Shown one piece after another: positions 34,506 to 42,943 of a stretch of DNA of 64,000 bases. The translations under genes were made by a program, and so were the position numbers. Under the pieces are notes generated by a model that did not search any database, was not told where the DNA came from, and saw nothing but the letters and a program-made list of their open reading frames with translations. Source of the stretch: Blautia faecicola (GTDB taxonomy: Bacteria > Bacillota > Clostridia > Lachnospirales > Lachnospiraceae); the NCBI RefSeq assembly GCF_004123145.1, contig NZ_SDKC01000002.1, positions 62,001 through 126,000 of the forward strand, written 5' to 3'. Numbering within the stretch: the stretch's first letter is position 1; every line of letters begins with the position of its first letter.

Positions 34506-35618
34506 ATGGGATATGCAATTATGAGAATGGCTAAGCTAAAATCAGAACATGAATTGGGAAATCGTTATAATCATGACATGAGGATTTACAATGTTCGAAA
34601 TGCTGATCCGCTAAAAGCATCTCAAAACGAGGAGCTTGTTGATCAATTAATAGGACGTACCTATGCTGACATCTCCGATGAGACCATCCGGAATCTGCAG
34701 CAGTCTGGTGCTATCACTAAAAAAATACGCAAGGACGCAGTTAGGGGACTGGATATTTTTCTTGGATTTTCTCACGAAGACACCCCCGGTATTGATATTA
34801 ACGCCTGGAGTAAAAGATGTGTCGAATGGCTCCAGCAAACTTTCAATCCGCCAGGAGGCATGATCAGCTACACAGATAAAGACGGAATGGAAGTCACACA
34901 GAAGATTAATAACGTGAAAAGTGTTGTTCTACACATGGATGAATCTACACCACACATTCATGCTTTTATCGTACCCATAGATGAATATGGTCATCTAAAC
35001 GCAAAGGCTTATTCAAACGGCAGAACCGCACTAGGGCAGCTTCAGGATTCTTATGCACAAGCCATGGAACCCTTTGGGCTTTCGAGAGGGGAACGCCATT
35101 CCACGATTTCTCATCAACAACGTAGTGCTTATTACAATAAATTACTTCAGGCTTCCGAATCCACACTTCCAGATCCTGCACCAAATGAATCTCTTGAAGA
35201 TTACCATAGACGAGCTGAAGCAGCTCATCAGATTTCCATGGTACATCAAAGAGATTCTATTGTAAAAGAGGAACGGAAACTAGCCCGCAGACAATCTATA
35301 CTCTACGACCAGACTGCTGAACTGGCAAAGAGGAAATCTGAATTTGAGTCTATGAAAACTGCTTACGAACAAAAGAACAGATATACCGAGCAGTTTCTTT
35401 CCTCTTTAGCTGGGCAGGCAGGCGAACCGGATATTTCTGAGCGGTCACTTGAACGGATATCTAAAGCTATAAAAAGGCAGCAACAATTCGATGATGCCGT
35501 AAAGAATTACCCGGACAAAGACAAAGCAAAAATGGTACAACAATCTTTTCACGAACTGATCAACTGGCAGCGGGAACGAGAGAAAAAAGAAACAAGCTAC
35601 AGGAACGTTGATCATTAG
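34506..35618 (+). CDS. mobV: MobV-type relaxase (plasmid mobilisation protein)
   Basis: 370 residues. N-terminal AIMRMAKLKSEHELGNRYNH with the MobV motif around NHDMR...NAD, and motif III VVLHMDESTPHIHAFIVPID (HxDEsTPHxH metal ligands). These identify a MOB-V/Pre family relaxase that nicks oriT and pilots the strand to a recipient. After residue 210 it is a long coiled coil (VKEERKLARRQSILYDQTAE). RBS AAAGGTGAAG. The oriT is probably in the upstream leader or near the palindromes at 31.2-32.0 kb; no unique oriT could be fixed. Confidence 0.93.
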   Translation: MGYAIMRMAKLKSEHELGNRYNHDMRIYNVRNADPLKASQNEELVDQLIGRTYADISDETIRNLQQSGAITKKIRKDAVRGLDIFLGFSHEDTPGIDINAWSKRCVEWLQQTFNPPGGMISYTDKDGMEVTQKINNVKSVVLHMDESTPHIHAFIVPIDEYGHLNAKAYSNGRTALGQLQDSYAQAMEPFGLSRGERHSTISHQQRSAYYNKLLQASESTLPDPAPNESLEDYHRRAEAAHQISMVHQRDSIVKEERKLARRQSILYDQTAELAKRKSEFESMKTAYEQKNRYTEQFLSSLAGQAGEPDISERSLERISKAIKRQQQFDDAVKNYPDKDKAKMVQQSFHELINWQREREKKETSYRNVDH

Positions 35619-35682
35619 CCGCGTAACTCGTGACTTTAGTCGTGCGAGGCTTCACTTGTATCACCATTAAAGGAGAATAAAA

Positions 35683-35925
35683 TTGGTTAAGGGAATAAAA
35701 TACTTTCTAGGCTGGCTACACATGCACCAGATTTTATACTGGTTATATCTTATATTAATCGGATTACTTCTGCTCATTTGTCTTATAACTCTTCTTGAGA
35801 TCGTACTATCAGTCTTGATCCATATGGAAGAAACGAAAGATTCATTTATGGATTCCTTACACTATGCTGTAATGGAAGAAATAAACAATATTATCAAATC
35901 GATCAAGAATTTATTTTACAATTGA
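35683..35925 (+). CDS. Small membrane protein of the relaxase operon
   Basis: 80 residues from a TTG start behind AAAGGAG. One or two hydrophobic helices (ILYWLYLILIGLLLLICLIT, LEIVLSVLIHM) then an acidic amphipathic C-terminal helix. Small membrane proteins downstream of relaxases often assist coupling to the transfer machine; no family recognised here. Confidence 0.65.
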   Translation: MVKGIKYFLGWLHMHQILYWLYLILIGLLLLICLITLLEIVLSVLIHMEETKDSFMDSLHYAVMEEINNIIKSIKNLFYN

Positions 35926-35952
35926 TAAAAGCAGACAAAAAGGAGAAAAAAC

Positions 35953-36069
35953 ATGGGACATGGAATAGTAAAATGTATCGTTTATGCAGTAACAATGGGT
36001 ATTTTATATATTGTGATGGAATCAATGAATAACAGGAATTCCGGTGGGAAAGGAGGAAACTTTAAGTAA
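35953..36069 (+). CDS. Tiny membrane protein, 3' end changed by IS607 copy 2
   Basis: 38 residues; RBS AAAAAGGAG. Hydrophobic N-terminus GHGIVKCIVYAVTMGILYIV, then NNRNSGGKGG. The last codons (NFK) and the stop come from the IS607 left end. Without the element the frame would read GGKGGFP and stop, if both flanks were once contiguous. Confidence 0.5.
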   Translation: MGHGIVKCIVYAVTMGILYIVMESMNNRNSGGKGGNFK

Positions 36070-36128
36070 TCAAATTCATTGTCAATAGTGATTAAATGTG
36101 TTAAAATATACTCATGGAGGGCATTATT

Positions 36129-36797
36129 ATGAACACATCTAATATCACTAATTACAAACCAAAAGATTTTGCTGAATTATTGGGTGTCTCAGTCAAAACG
36201 TTACAACGTTGGGATAGAGAGGGGATTCTGAAAGCAAATCGGACTCCGACTGATAGGCGTTATTATACTTATGACCAATATCTTCAGTTTAAGGGTATAA
36301 ATACTGAAAACGATAATCGTCAGATTGTTATTTATGCCAGAGTATCTACAAAAAACCAAAAAGATGATTTACAAAACCAAGTAACTTTTTTACGTCAGTT
36401 TTGCAATGCTAAAGGTATCATTGTAGATCAATGTATTGAAGATTATGGAAGTGGGCTTAACTACAATCGTAAAAAGTGGAATCAATTATTAGATGAAGTA
36501 ATGGAACAAAAAATCAAAACTATTATAGTTACACATAAAGATAGATTTGTCAGATTTGGCTATGATTGGTTTGAAAAATTCTGTATGAAGTTTAATACAA
36601 ACATAGTGGTAGTGAATAATGAAGAACTATCACCACAGGAAGAACTCGTACAGGATATTGTTTCTATACTCCATGTGTTCTCTTGCAGGTTGTATGGACT
36701 TCGTAAGTATAAAAAACAAATAGAAAGGGATGAGGAAATTGCTAAAGAGCTTCAAAACGGAAATAAATCCGACAGTCGAGCAAAAAATCAAGATTAA
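36129..36797 (+). CDS. tnpA: IS607 TnpA serine recombinase, copy 2
   Basis: 222 residues, protein identical to copy 1 (MerR-like HTH then serine-recombinase domain, Ser73). Start taken at the ATG behind GGAGGG rather than the ATG 15 bases upstream. Confidence 0.93.
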   Translation: MNTSNITNYKPKDFAELLGVSVKTLQRWDREGILKANRTPTDRRYYTYDQYLQFKGINTENDNRQIVIYARVSTKNQKDDLQNQVTFLRQFCNAKGIIVDQCIEDYGSGLNYNRKKWNQLLDEVMEQKIKTIIVTHKDRFVRFGYDWFEKFCMKFNTNIVVVNNEELSPQEELVQDIVSILHVFSCRLYGLRKYKKQIERDEEIAKELQNGNKSDSRAKNQD

Positions 36798-37890
36798 CAA
36801 GACTATCGGCACTTGTAGGTACGTTTACAACTTTTATCTCAGTCACAACAAAGCTTTATACGATAACGGTGAAAAGTTTATGACTGGCAAGAGTTTCAGC
36901 GTATGGCTCAATAATGAGTACATTCCTAATAATCCTGATAAAGTATGGATGAAAGAAGTGTATTCAAAAGCTGTAAAAAAGTCCATTGAAGATGGATGTA
37001 TTGCATTTACAAGATTTTTTAAACATCAAAGTGCTTTTCCTAATTTCAAAAGGAAAGGTAAGTCTGATGTAAAAATGTATTTCGTAAAGAATAATCCTAA
37101 AGATTGTAGATGCGAGAGACATAGGTTGAACATACCCACTTTAGGTTGGGTACGCATTAAAGAAAAAGGTTATATACCAACAACTAAAGAGGGATGGAAA
37201 ATCAAAAGCGGTACAGTATCCATCAAAGCAGGCAGATACTATGTGTCAGTTCTTGTAGAAATTCCTGACGCTAAAATTGCTAATAATAGCAATGGTGGTA
37301 TAGGAATTGACCTGGGTTTGAAAGACTTGGCGATTGTTTCCAATGGTAAAACTTATAAAAATATCAATAAGTCAGCAAGAATTAAAAAATTGGAAAAGAA
37401 ACTGCGTAGAGAACAAAGATGTCTCTCACGCAAGTATGAAAATTTAAAGAAAGGAGAGTCCACTCAAAAGAATATACAAAAGCAAAAGCTCAAAGTACAA
37501 AGACTTCATCATAAAATAGATAATATCCGTACGGATTATATCAATAAATCAATAGCAGAGATAGTGAAAACCAAGCCATCTTATATAACTATTGAAGATT
37601 TGAATGTATCAGGAATGATGAAGAACAGACATCTATCAAAAGCCGTTGCGTCACAAAAGTTCTATGAATTTAGAACTAAGCTCAAAGCTAAGTGTGATGA
37701 AAATGGTATTGAATTAAGAGTCGTAGACAGATGGTATCCATCATCCAAAATATGTCATTGCTGTGGTGCTATCAAGAAAGATTTGAAGCTTTCAGATAGA
37801 ATATACCGTTGTAATTGTGGCTATGTCGAGGATAGGGATTTCAATGCTGCTCTTAATCTAAGAGATGCTTTAACTTACGAAGTTGCATAA
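36730..37890 (+). CDS. tnpB: TnpB RNA-guided nuclease, copy 2
   Basis: 386 residues, identical to copy 1; D194, E289 and D370 plus the four-Cys zinc finger are intact. Overlaps tnpA by 68 bases in another frame. Confidence 0.93.
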   Translation: MRKLLKSFKTEINPTVEQKIKINKTIGTCRYVYNFYLSHNKALYDNGEKFMTGKSFSVWLNNEYIPNNPDKVWMKEVYSKAVKKSIEDGCIAFTRFFKHQSAFPNFKRKGKSDVKMYFVKNNPKDCRCERHRLNIPTLGWVRIKEKGYIPTTKEGWKIKSGTVSIKAGRYYVSVLVEIPDAKIANNSNGGIGIDLGLKDLAIVSNGKTYKNINKSARIKKLEKKLRREQRCLSRKYENLKKGESTQKNIQKQKLKVQRLHHKIDNIRTDYINKSIAEIVKTKPSYITIEDLNVSGMMKNRHLSKAVASQKFYEFRTKLKAKCDENGIELRVVDRWYPSSKICHCCGAIKKDLKLSDRIYRCNCGYVEDRDFNAALNLRDALTYEVA

Positions 37891-38077
37891 TGAACGCAAA
37901 CGTAAGTATGTACTGCGGGCTATCGCAGGAATTTACGACTGTGGAGTGTACACGAACTTGTGAGTAGCGTATTGTTTACAATCGCCAAAGCATACACATC
38001 GAAGCAGTAAGAAGTATCCGCAAGGGCTTCAATTTCTCGATGTGTTTGAGTATATTTCAACACATTTTGAGTGGCAG
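37891..38077 (+). ncRNA. Putative omega-RNA scaffold, IS607 copy 2
   Basis: Same right-end structure as copy 1. The adjacent flank, beginning CTTCCCATAACG, would act as guide. Inferred from TnpB family knowledge; not shown directly. Confidence 0.5.
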
Positions 38078-38502
38078 CTTCCCATAACGATTCACATTAT
38101 ATTGTACGCGTTCCCTCAGCACTAAAATATGTCTATATGATTATGTTTTTTATGGGAATCTTGTTGTTCTTCGTATTTCTTCTGTTTAAAATCAAAGGAA
38201 ATGTAACAGTTACAATGGGACATCTCTGGTTTGCTTTGATTTTCGCAGGAATAGGATTGTTGATTATGATATGGGCAACCAGATGGAGCATTCAGGTGAA
38301 TGAATCAGAAATAGAAGTGTATAGAATGTTTCATAAAAAAACAGAATTGTCCATATCGAATATCGGGAATGTAGAAATCGGAAAAAAAGAAGAAATTGTC
38401 ATATTTGATGAAAAAGGGAAAAAAATAATTACCGTAGATGGTCTGTCGGAAAATTATGATTATTTTATAAAAAGTCTGAGGGCATATGGAAAGCTGAAAT
38501 AA
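38078..38502 (+). pseudogene. Membrane protein with PH-like C-terminus, 5' end lost
   Basis: Open frame continues out of the IS607 end (a GTG in the element could serve as start). Product: HNDSHYIVRVPSALKYVYMI, two hydrophobic helices (MIMFFMGILLFFVFLLF and LWFALIFAGIGLLIMIWAT), then a beta-rich domain resembling bacterial PH domains (TRWSIQVNESEIEVYRMF, ISNIGNVEIGKKEEIVIFDE). The natural start is missing. Followed by a WXG100-like start, so it may come from a type VII secretion-type locus. Confidence 0.6.
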
Positions 38503-38527
38503 GTGACAAGATGAGGAGGGATGCACT

Positions 38528-38601
38528 GTGGGGAGAATTTCTGTAAACACAGATAAGTTAGAAAGTATGGCAGATCTGCGGAAATCAGGAGCTTATCAAA
38601 T
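38528..38601 (+). pseudogene. WXG100/ESX-like protein, N-terminal fragment
   Basis: GTG start with GGAGGG eight bases upstream, then GRISVNTDKLESMADLRKSG, which resembles the start of WXG100-type secreted proteins (IxVxxxxLESxA). After about 24 codons it runs into an IS110 remnant in another frame. Short, so assignment is tentative. Confidence 0.4.
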
Positions 38602-38820
38602 CTTCGTTTCCAGACACAGGAAGAGCTTACAAGAATCAAGAATCGAATCGCCAGAAGGTTTGCCATATATTTTCCTGAATATAAAGACGTTTATGGGGAC
38701 TTAATGGCAGTCAGCGGACGGATGATACTTAAGGAGGCTCCATTGCCGGAGGATATCATACAGAGAAACGTCCATCCTCTTGACTCATTCATCTGGGATA
38801 TGGAACTAAAAAATCCTTGA
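38602..38820 (+). pseudogene. IS110-family transposase remnant
   Basis: The frame LRFQTQEELTRIKNRIARRF, AIYFPEYKDVYGDLMAVSGR and EAPLPEDIIQ matches the central part of IS110 transposases (RIKNRIARWFAIYFPEYKDV). The N-terminal DEDD domain and C-terminal part are absent, so it is a fragment about 70 codons long ending in unrelated sequence. Confidence 0.8.
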
Positions 38821-38880
38821 AAAATAAGAAAAAAAGACTTGACTATATAGGGAGGAGTTGATACGAACTCCTCCTTAAAT

Positions 38881-39228
38881 CTATCTACATCTCCTGTTTC
38901 TGCTATCCATTTTCATCTCAAGCATATCAAAAAAAAGATCCGCAATATATTCTGTTGTTTTTCTGAACTCTGGTTCCGCACACTCATAAACTTCGAGATA
39001 GTATACTAAATATGGAAAATATAACTCAAACTTTTCTCTTACATCATGTGATTCCAGATCCTTAATGGTTGGAAAAATATCTGAATTTGAGAATTTCTTT
39101 TTCTTCGAATCGTATAAAAAAGCATTATTTGTATTTTTATATATCACTTTGCAAACAGAAACGACCCTTTCATACTCGCTTTCAGTTATCTCATATTTTC
39201 CACTGGCGTTTTTACTTAATTTTATCAT
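38881..39228 (-). CDS. Uncharacterised 115-residue protein
   Basis: Start at the ATG behind GGAGGGG (IKLSKNASGKYEITESEYER). Helical, with FELYFPYLVYYLEVYECAEP and a basic C-terminus (SRNRRCR). Single gene behind the box at 39301. No known family. Confidence 0.65.
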   Translation of the reverse strand: MIKLSKNASGKYEITESEYERVVSVCKVIYKNTNNAFLYDSKKKKFSNSDIFPTIKDLESHDVREKFELYFPYLVYYLEVYECAEPEFRKTTEYIADLFFDMLEMKMDSRNRRCR

Positions 39229-39300
39229 TGTACCCCTCCACATTTTTTTATCAAAAATACTCCTACCAGAAGCGTCGATGAATTTTAAATGATTATTTTA

Positions 39301-39309
39301 AGTATGCCA
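39301..39309 (-). promoter_or_regulatory. TGGCATACT promoter box (39228 gene)
   Basis: Exact TGGCATACT then TAAAATAATC, 73 bases before the start codon. Confidence 0.65.
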
Positions 39310-39478
39310 CATACATACATCTTTTGCAAGAAAGTATTTCACCCCCCTGTATGCCCCTATTTTACCTCTATTTCTGTTCTTTTTTTGTTTTGCGTAGATT
39401 TCCATATCGAATGTTCGAAACTGATTTTTGCGTTGTTTTTCGCCCTCACAGGTAGTATATTACATTCCACCAGTACAA

Positions 39479-39510
39479 AAAAGAACGCAATCTCATGATT
39501 GCGTTCTCTT
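39479..39510 (-). terminator. Terminator of the exonuclease operon
   Basis: AGAACGCAAT-CATGAG-ATTGCGTTCT followed by TTTTTT on the minus strand. Confidence 0.85.
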
Positions 39511-39516
39511 CTCTAA

Positions 39517-40107
39517 TCAATTATACATTTCCATAAGGATCTCCATTGAACGATATGTTGCAATCACATCATCCATGGAATTGTGAAATTTTAAACCGGA
39601 ATCTTTACATAAATGCTCACAAACATGTGCTAGCTTGTGAGAAGGTAACTCCAATTTTTCTTCGGCCATCCTCCATACATCCAAATGCATCGACGGAACA
39701 AATTGTTCTCTAAATGAACGCTGGTACATCGCCTCGATGAACTTGAGGTCAAACCAAATAGAGTTATACCCGCAAATGAAAGGATTTTCCCCCAAGAATG
39801 AACGGATAATTCTCGAAGCTTCTTTCTCTCTTGGACAACCTTTAATCCGTTTATTGTCTATGTGATTAATTGCTGTCGCTGCATCCGGTATTTTAAATCC
39901 CGGATCTATAAATATATCAAGCCTGTCTTCCTCTTTTAACAATCCATTCTGTTTTCTCATCTTGATGGATGAGAACGATAAAATCCGATCCGTTTCACTA
40001 GAAAGTCCTGTAGTTTCCAGATCAAAGACATACATGGGAGTTCCATTCTCTAAGAGTTTCTTTGCCATTTCTACATTCTCTATTTCCTTAAATTCATGTT
40101 TGCTCAT
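39517..40107 (-). CDS. DnaQ-like 3'-5' exonuclease
   Basis: 196 residues with the DEDDh exonuclease motifs: ExoI FDLETTGLSSETDRI (Asp and Glu), ExoII GYNSIWFDLKFIEA (Asp), ExoIII HNSMDDVIATYRSM (His and Asp). Stand-alone, like plasmid/phage DnaQ proteins; it may proofread, trim or degrade single strands during plasmid DNA processing. Overlaps the upstream gene by 14 bases. Confidence 0.9.
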   Translation of the reverse strand: MSKHEFKEIENVEMAKKLLENGTPMYVFDLETTGLSSETDRILSFSSIKMRKQNGLLKEEDRLDIFIDPGFKIPDAATAINHIDNKRIKGCPREKEASRIIRSFLGENPFICGYNSIWFDLKFIEAMYQRSFREQFVPSMHLDVWRMAEEKLELPSHKLAHVCEHLCKDSGLKFHNSMDDVIATYRSMEILMEMYN

Positions 40108-40672
40108 GACTCATCCTTTCCGCTGCATACTTTAACAGCAAATTTAACTGCTCATTTCTCGCCTCATCTGAAAATGAAAGATTTCTTGTTTCGCATAGTT
40201 GCTCTAAAAAATGAGCAAACTGAGGAGTATCTTTTACATCCTTAAAAGTTCTTCCTCGCATGTTGCCAAATAGCAACACCATATCATCACTGATAGCAAT
40301 ACCTGTCTCACCCGGCAGCGTCTCTTTTCTCCTATTCTTCAACGATGGTTTTTCGTCATACCTTTCCACAGATACCTTTAAAAAAGACATTGCTGCGCCC
40401 CAAAAGGCTTTTTCGTATGTTTCCTGAATATAATGCACTTTTGGGTCCGTGCATATGACTTCTGCTGGATATGTTAGCTCCCTGTCAGTAAGCTGGTCTC
40501 TAATCGTACACGTAACTGCACATCTTTCATTCAAAACAACCGGATTGCTATATTTAACTATCAAACGTTCATCAAACACATTTTCCACGATATCTTTCAA
40601 TTCTGCGACATCAAATTCTTCAAATGTATTTTCATACTCAAATCCAGTTTTTTGTGTTTTTACACGATACAT
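40094..40672 (-). CDS. Uncharacterised 192-residue protein
   Basis: RBS cassette AAAGGAGGAATCAAAA. N-terminal alpha/beta part (ELKDIVENVFDERLIVKYSN, CAVTCTIRDQLTDRELTYPA) and a C-terminal helical part (TPQFAHFLEQLCETRNLSFS). No membrane segment or active-site motif. Overlaps the DnaQ-like gene, hence likely a partner protein. Upstream there is only a degenerate box (GGGTAAACT, 40719-40727). Confidence 0.7.
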   Translation of the reverse strand: MYRVKTQKTGFEYENTFEEFDVAELKDIVENVFDERLIVKYSNPVVLNERCAVTCTIRDQLTDRELTYPAEVICTDPKVHYIQETYEKAFWGAAMSFLKVSVERYDEKPSLKNRRKETLPGETGIAISDDMVLLFGNMRGRTFKDVKDTPQFAHFLEQLCETRNLSFSDEARNEQLNLLLKYAAERMSHEQT

Positions 40673-40804
40673 TTTTGATTCCTCCTTTCTCTTCTCCCTT
40701 TTTCATATACACATTAATAGTTTACCCTACACGTAAATTATTAGAAAAAAATGTCGCATGAACTGGTATGCTCATACGACATTCTTCTTTCTATCATTTC
40801 CCGT

Positions 40805-40827
40805 AAAATTATCCGACGGATAATTTT
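40805..40827. repeat. ATTATCCGACGGATAAT palindrome
   Basis: Near-perfect copy of the parAB-region palindrome with A4/T4 extensions, 22 bases from the next copy. Confidence 0.75.
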
Positions 40828-40845
40828 TATTTTTTAGCTTATAGT

Positions 40846-40867
40846 AAATTTATCCGGCGGATAATTT
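40846..40867. repeat. TTATCCGGCGGATAA palindrome
   Basis: Second copy of the site, same family, downstream of the papain-like gene. Confidence 0.75.
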
Positions 40868-40890
40868 GGGGTATCCGCAATAAGTGGTTA

Positions 40891-40912
40891 AAAATCCGCT
40901 CTTACCGGATTC
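40891..40912 (-). terminator. Terminator of the papain-like gene
   Basis: AATCCG-N7-CGGATT followed by TTTAA on the minus strand, just after the stop at 40927. Confidence 0.65.
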
Positions 40913-40926
40913 TGTAAGACTACAGA

Positions 40927-41340
40927 TCAGGTTGAAACCTCCTTAACGTAGTAACCGTACACACTCTTATAGCCACTATCCCAAGTATCCCAGAAAGAGC
41001 CATCCGATACCGCTACAATATGATGCGATACCCTAAGGATATATGTACCCTCTTTGTGATCCTTTGCAAAGCTCTGTACTGTAGGACGTTTACTGCCTTT
41101 CTCAGCCTTAATACCTACCCACTTAAATCCGTTATCCTTCAGGTACTTAGAGTAAACCTGTGGAGCATTAGGGTTCGCCTGTACCTCTCTCACATAAGGA
41201 GTAAGTTCATCAAACACCTCCAGCCACTCTTTACCTGTTACCTTACAGAGAGCCCGAATCACACAATCTCCGTACTCATCCTTAAGATCCTTTTTGTTAG
41301 GCTGGTAGTACTTCCAGCGTGTACTCTTTTTCTCTGCCAT
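40927..41340 (-). CDS. Papain-like (C39-type) cysteine peptidase-fold protein
   Basis: 137 residues from the ATG behind AAAGGAG (AEKKSTRWKYYQPNKKDLKD). DEYGDCVIRALCKVTGKEW gives a catalytic-type Cys26 at a helix start; RVSHHIVAVSDGSFWDTWDS gives His107 and Asp118, the order of papain-like Cys-His-Asp triads. Similar small proteins occur in phages and plasmids. No signal peptide, so it acts in the cell. The gene is flanked by ATTATCC palindromes on both sides and its promoter region shares ACATGTGCGG and CAATTAGTGG with the parAB promoter region. Confidence 0.75.
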   Translation of the reverse strand: MAEKKSTRWKYYQPNKKDLKDEYGDCVIRALCKVTGKEWLEVFDELTPYVREVQANPNAPQVYSKYLKDNGFKWVGIKAEKGSKRPTVQSFAKDHKEGTYILRVSHHIVAVSDGSFWDTWDSGYKSVYGYYVKEVST

Positions 41341-41403
41341 TTCATTGTCTCCTTTCAACCACTAATTGCGATTAGCCATAATTTTCCGCACATGTGCTGT
41401 TAT

Positions 41404-42369
41404 TTATCCTGGAAAAGGAAAATTATCCGGAGGATAATTTACCGCTTGTCTGTTTCTTCTTTCTGCATCCGCTGCATCATTAATGCAATCTCTTGCGTGT
41501 AAGACTTCAAACTGAAACATCGCAGTGCGCAGTGCTCTTAGTGCGTTATTCCATTCAGCTGCTGTGAGACATATTTCCCCGCATATTCGGTCTACCGCCT
41601 GTGAAGCATGCACATTGAAGAGCCCTTCCTTTGTTACTGATACCGGTGCATAATAATTAATAATCGAAATCGTGACCGGATATTCTTGCCCAATATTCCA
41701 GCGTATATCAATGTGATATACTGGGCATTTCCCGTCGCTCTCTCTCGCCTTACGTACTAAAGGCCGGTATTCTGCAGAATAGATTCTAATCCGCTTTCCC
41801 TTCATTGTTTGTATATCACTCGATTGTATCTTAAAATCACCAGATTCATAAAGTTTTAATGCTGATTCAATAGCATTAATTTGTTTTAAATTTCCTGGAT
41901 ACTGCTCAAGATTTCTTTTTAACCATTCTTTTTGCGTGGTTAAAGCCTTAGAACCACTTTCCGGATCCTCACACAACACCTCAATCGGTGTTTTTCCCTT
42001 GTGTATACCATTCATAATTCTTGTACCATTTGCATTATCATATTCTGACTTCCACGCCTGGTCTTTTTCTCCATAGCAGTCCGCTTCATTCGTATTTATT
42101 GGGATAAACAAACCAGCCTGAACATCCATTGATTGCGCAATATTTGAAAGCCTTTTAATATTTTCAAATTCTTCGATTTTAACATTTGCAGTTACTGCTT
42201 TTTTTTCATTAATGATTGTAAATGTAAATCGTGAAAAACTATTATATACTTTCAAAGGTGCAAAACCCTCTGTGGCCGTTGCCAGATACAACTCCGGTGT
42301 TATCGCAAGTGTCTTATCTCTTACTACTGTAAAACATTCTTTCGGATACTTCGTTCCTTTATATTCCAT
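41404..42369 (-). CDS. Uncharacterised 321-residue protein
   Basis: RBS cassette AGGAGGAATCGAAA overlaps the stop of the preceding gene. Mixed alpha/beta (LAITPELYLATATEGFAPLK, FTFTIINEKKAVTANVKIEE), with ESDGKCPVYHIDIRWNIGQE and a C-terminal VNYPPDNFPFPG that is encoded by one of the ATTATCC palindromes. No membrane helix, no assigned family. Part of the operon from 42885. Confidence 0.7.
   Translation of the reverse strand: MEYKGTKYPKECFTVVRDKTLAITPELYLATATEGFAPLKVYNSFSRFTFTIINEKKAVTANVKIEEFENIKRLSNIAQSMDVQAGLFIPINTNEADCYGEKDQAWKSEYDNANGTRIMNGIHKGKTPIEVLCEDPESGSKALTTQKEWLKRNLEQYPGNLKQINAIESALKLYESGDFKIQSSDIQTMKGKRIRIYSAEYRPLVRKARESDGKCPVYHIDIRWNIGQEYPVTISIINYYAPVSVTKEGLFNVHASQAVDRICGEICLTAAEWNNALRALRTAMFQFEVLHARDCINDAADAERRNRQAVNYPPDNFPFPG
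41417..41439. repeat. ATTATCCGGAGGATAAT palindrome inside coding end
   Basis: Copy of the parAB-type palindrome located within the last codons of the 41404-42369 gene, and about 80 bases upstream of the papain-like gene. Confidence 0.7.
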
Positions 42370-42381
42370 TTTCGATTCCTC

Positions 42382-42626
42382 CTAATCCTTGACAAAACCA
42401 TATGCCTCAATACTTATGACTTTATCTTTAGCTGACTCCATCTCTTCGGCTAAGGTTCCCCATAACTCTACCAGCTCGGACTCAAGGTCCTCACTGTAGA
42501 GGTCCAACTCTGTTTCATCTTCAATATTGGCATTATAAAAACAACCGCTACACTGGTCGGCTTATTTGAAACAATACTCCAATTACCATCTTTCTTTGCA
42601 GTTTCAATCGCCATCTTGATTTCCAT
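42382..42626 (-). pseudogene. Small gene with frameshift in a T tract
   Basis: Starts with the cassette GGAGGAATCAAGT-ATG; reads EIKMAIETAKKDGNWSIVSN and KPTSVAVVF, then in the next frame YNANIEDETELDLYSEDLES, ELVELWGTLAEEMESAKDKV and ends FVKD. One extra T in the T5 tract (42528-42533 region) would join both frames into an 81-residue acidic protein. In the present sequence the first frame stops after 52 codons. Sequencing error, programmed slippage or real inactivation are all possible. Confidence 0.55.
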
Positions 42627-42642
42627 ACTTGATTCCTCCATT

Positions 42643-42837
42643 TTACCAATAATTGTACTCCGGGTAAACATCCCCAATATTAATTCCTTCCTCAAACCAA
42701 CAATGATTTGATATTTCAGCGATATCGACGATGATGTGATCGCAATAAACCTCATTGACAACCCCCTCATAAAGCCTGTCGTCAATTCTACAATTTACTC
42801 GTTGCCAGATATCAAATATCCGTGATAAATCTGCCAT
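42643..42837 (-). CDS. 64-residue uncharacterised protein
   Basis: Start behind AAAGGAGGAATCGAAA (ADLSRIFDIWQRVNCRIDDR). Ends EGINIGDVYPEYNYW. Looks like a small beta-barrel (NEVYCDHIIVDIAEISNHC). First gene of the operon from the box at 42885. Confidence 0.65.
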   Translation of the reverse strand: MADLSRIFDIWQRVNCRIDDRLYEGVVNEVYCDHIIVDIAEISNHCWFEEGINIGDVYPEYNYW

Positions 42838-42884
42838 TTTCGATTCCTCCTTTCTTTTGCTCCCGTTTTTCAATTAACAATTAA

Positions 42885-42893
42885 AGTATGCCA
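42885..42893 (-). promoter_or_regulatory. TGGCATACT promoter box (42837 operon)
   Basis: Exact TGGCATACT then TTAATTG, 48 bases before the start codon; the leader resembles those at 26.9 and 29.1 kb. Confidence 0.65.
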
Positions 42894-42905
42894 TTTGTTG
42901 AAATT

Positions 42906-42942
42906 CAAAAAAAAAGACCGTGCTTTTAAAGCAACGATCTTT
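42906..42942 (-). terminator. Terminator of the metallophosphatase gene
   Basis: AAAGATCGTTGCTTT / AAAGCACGGTCTTTTTT hairpin with T run on the minus strand. Confidence 0.8.
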
Positions 42943-42943
42943 T

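Larger units (their letters stand above)
36055..38077 (+). mobile_element. IS607-family element, copy 2
   Basis: About 2.02 kb, same ends as copies 1 and 3 (left AAGGAGG, right GAGTGGCAG). Left flank is the relaxase operon; right flank is a headless membrane-protein gene of another type. Element promoter TTGTCA-N17-TAAAAT lies just inside the left end. Confidence 0.9.
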
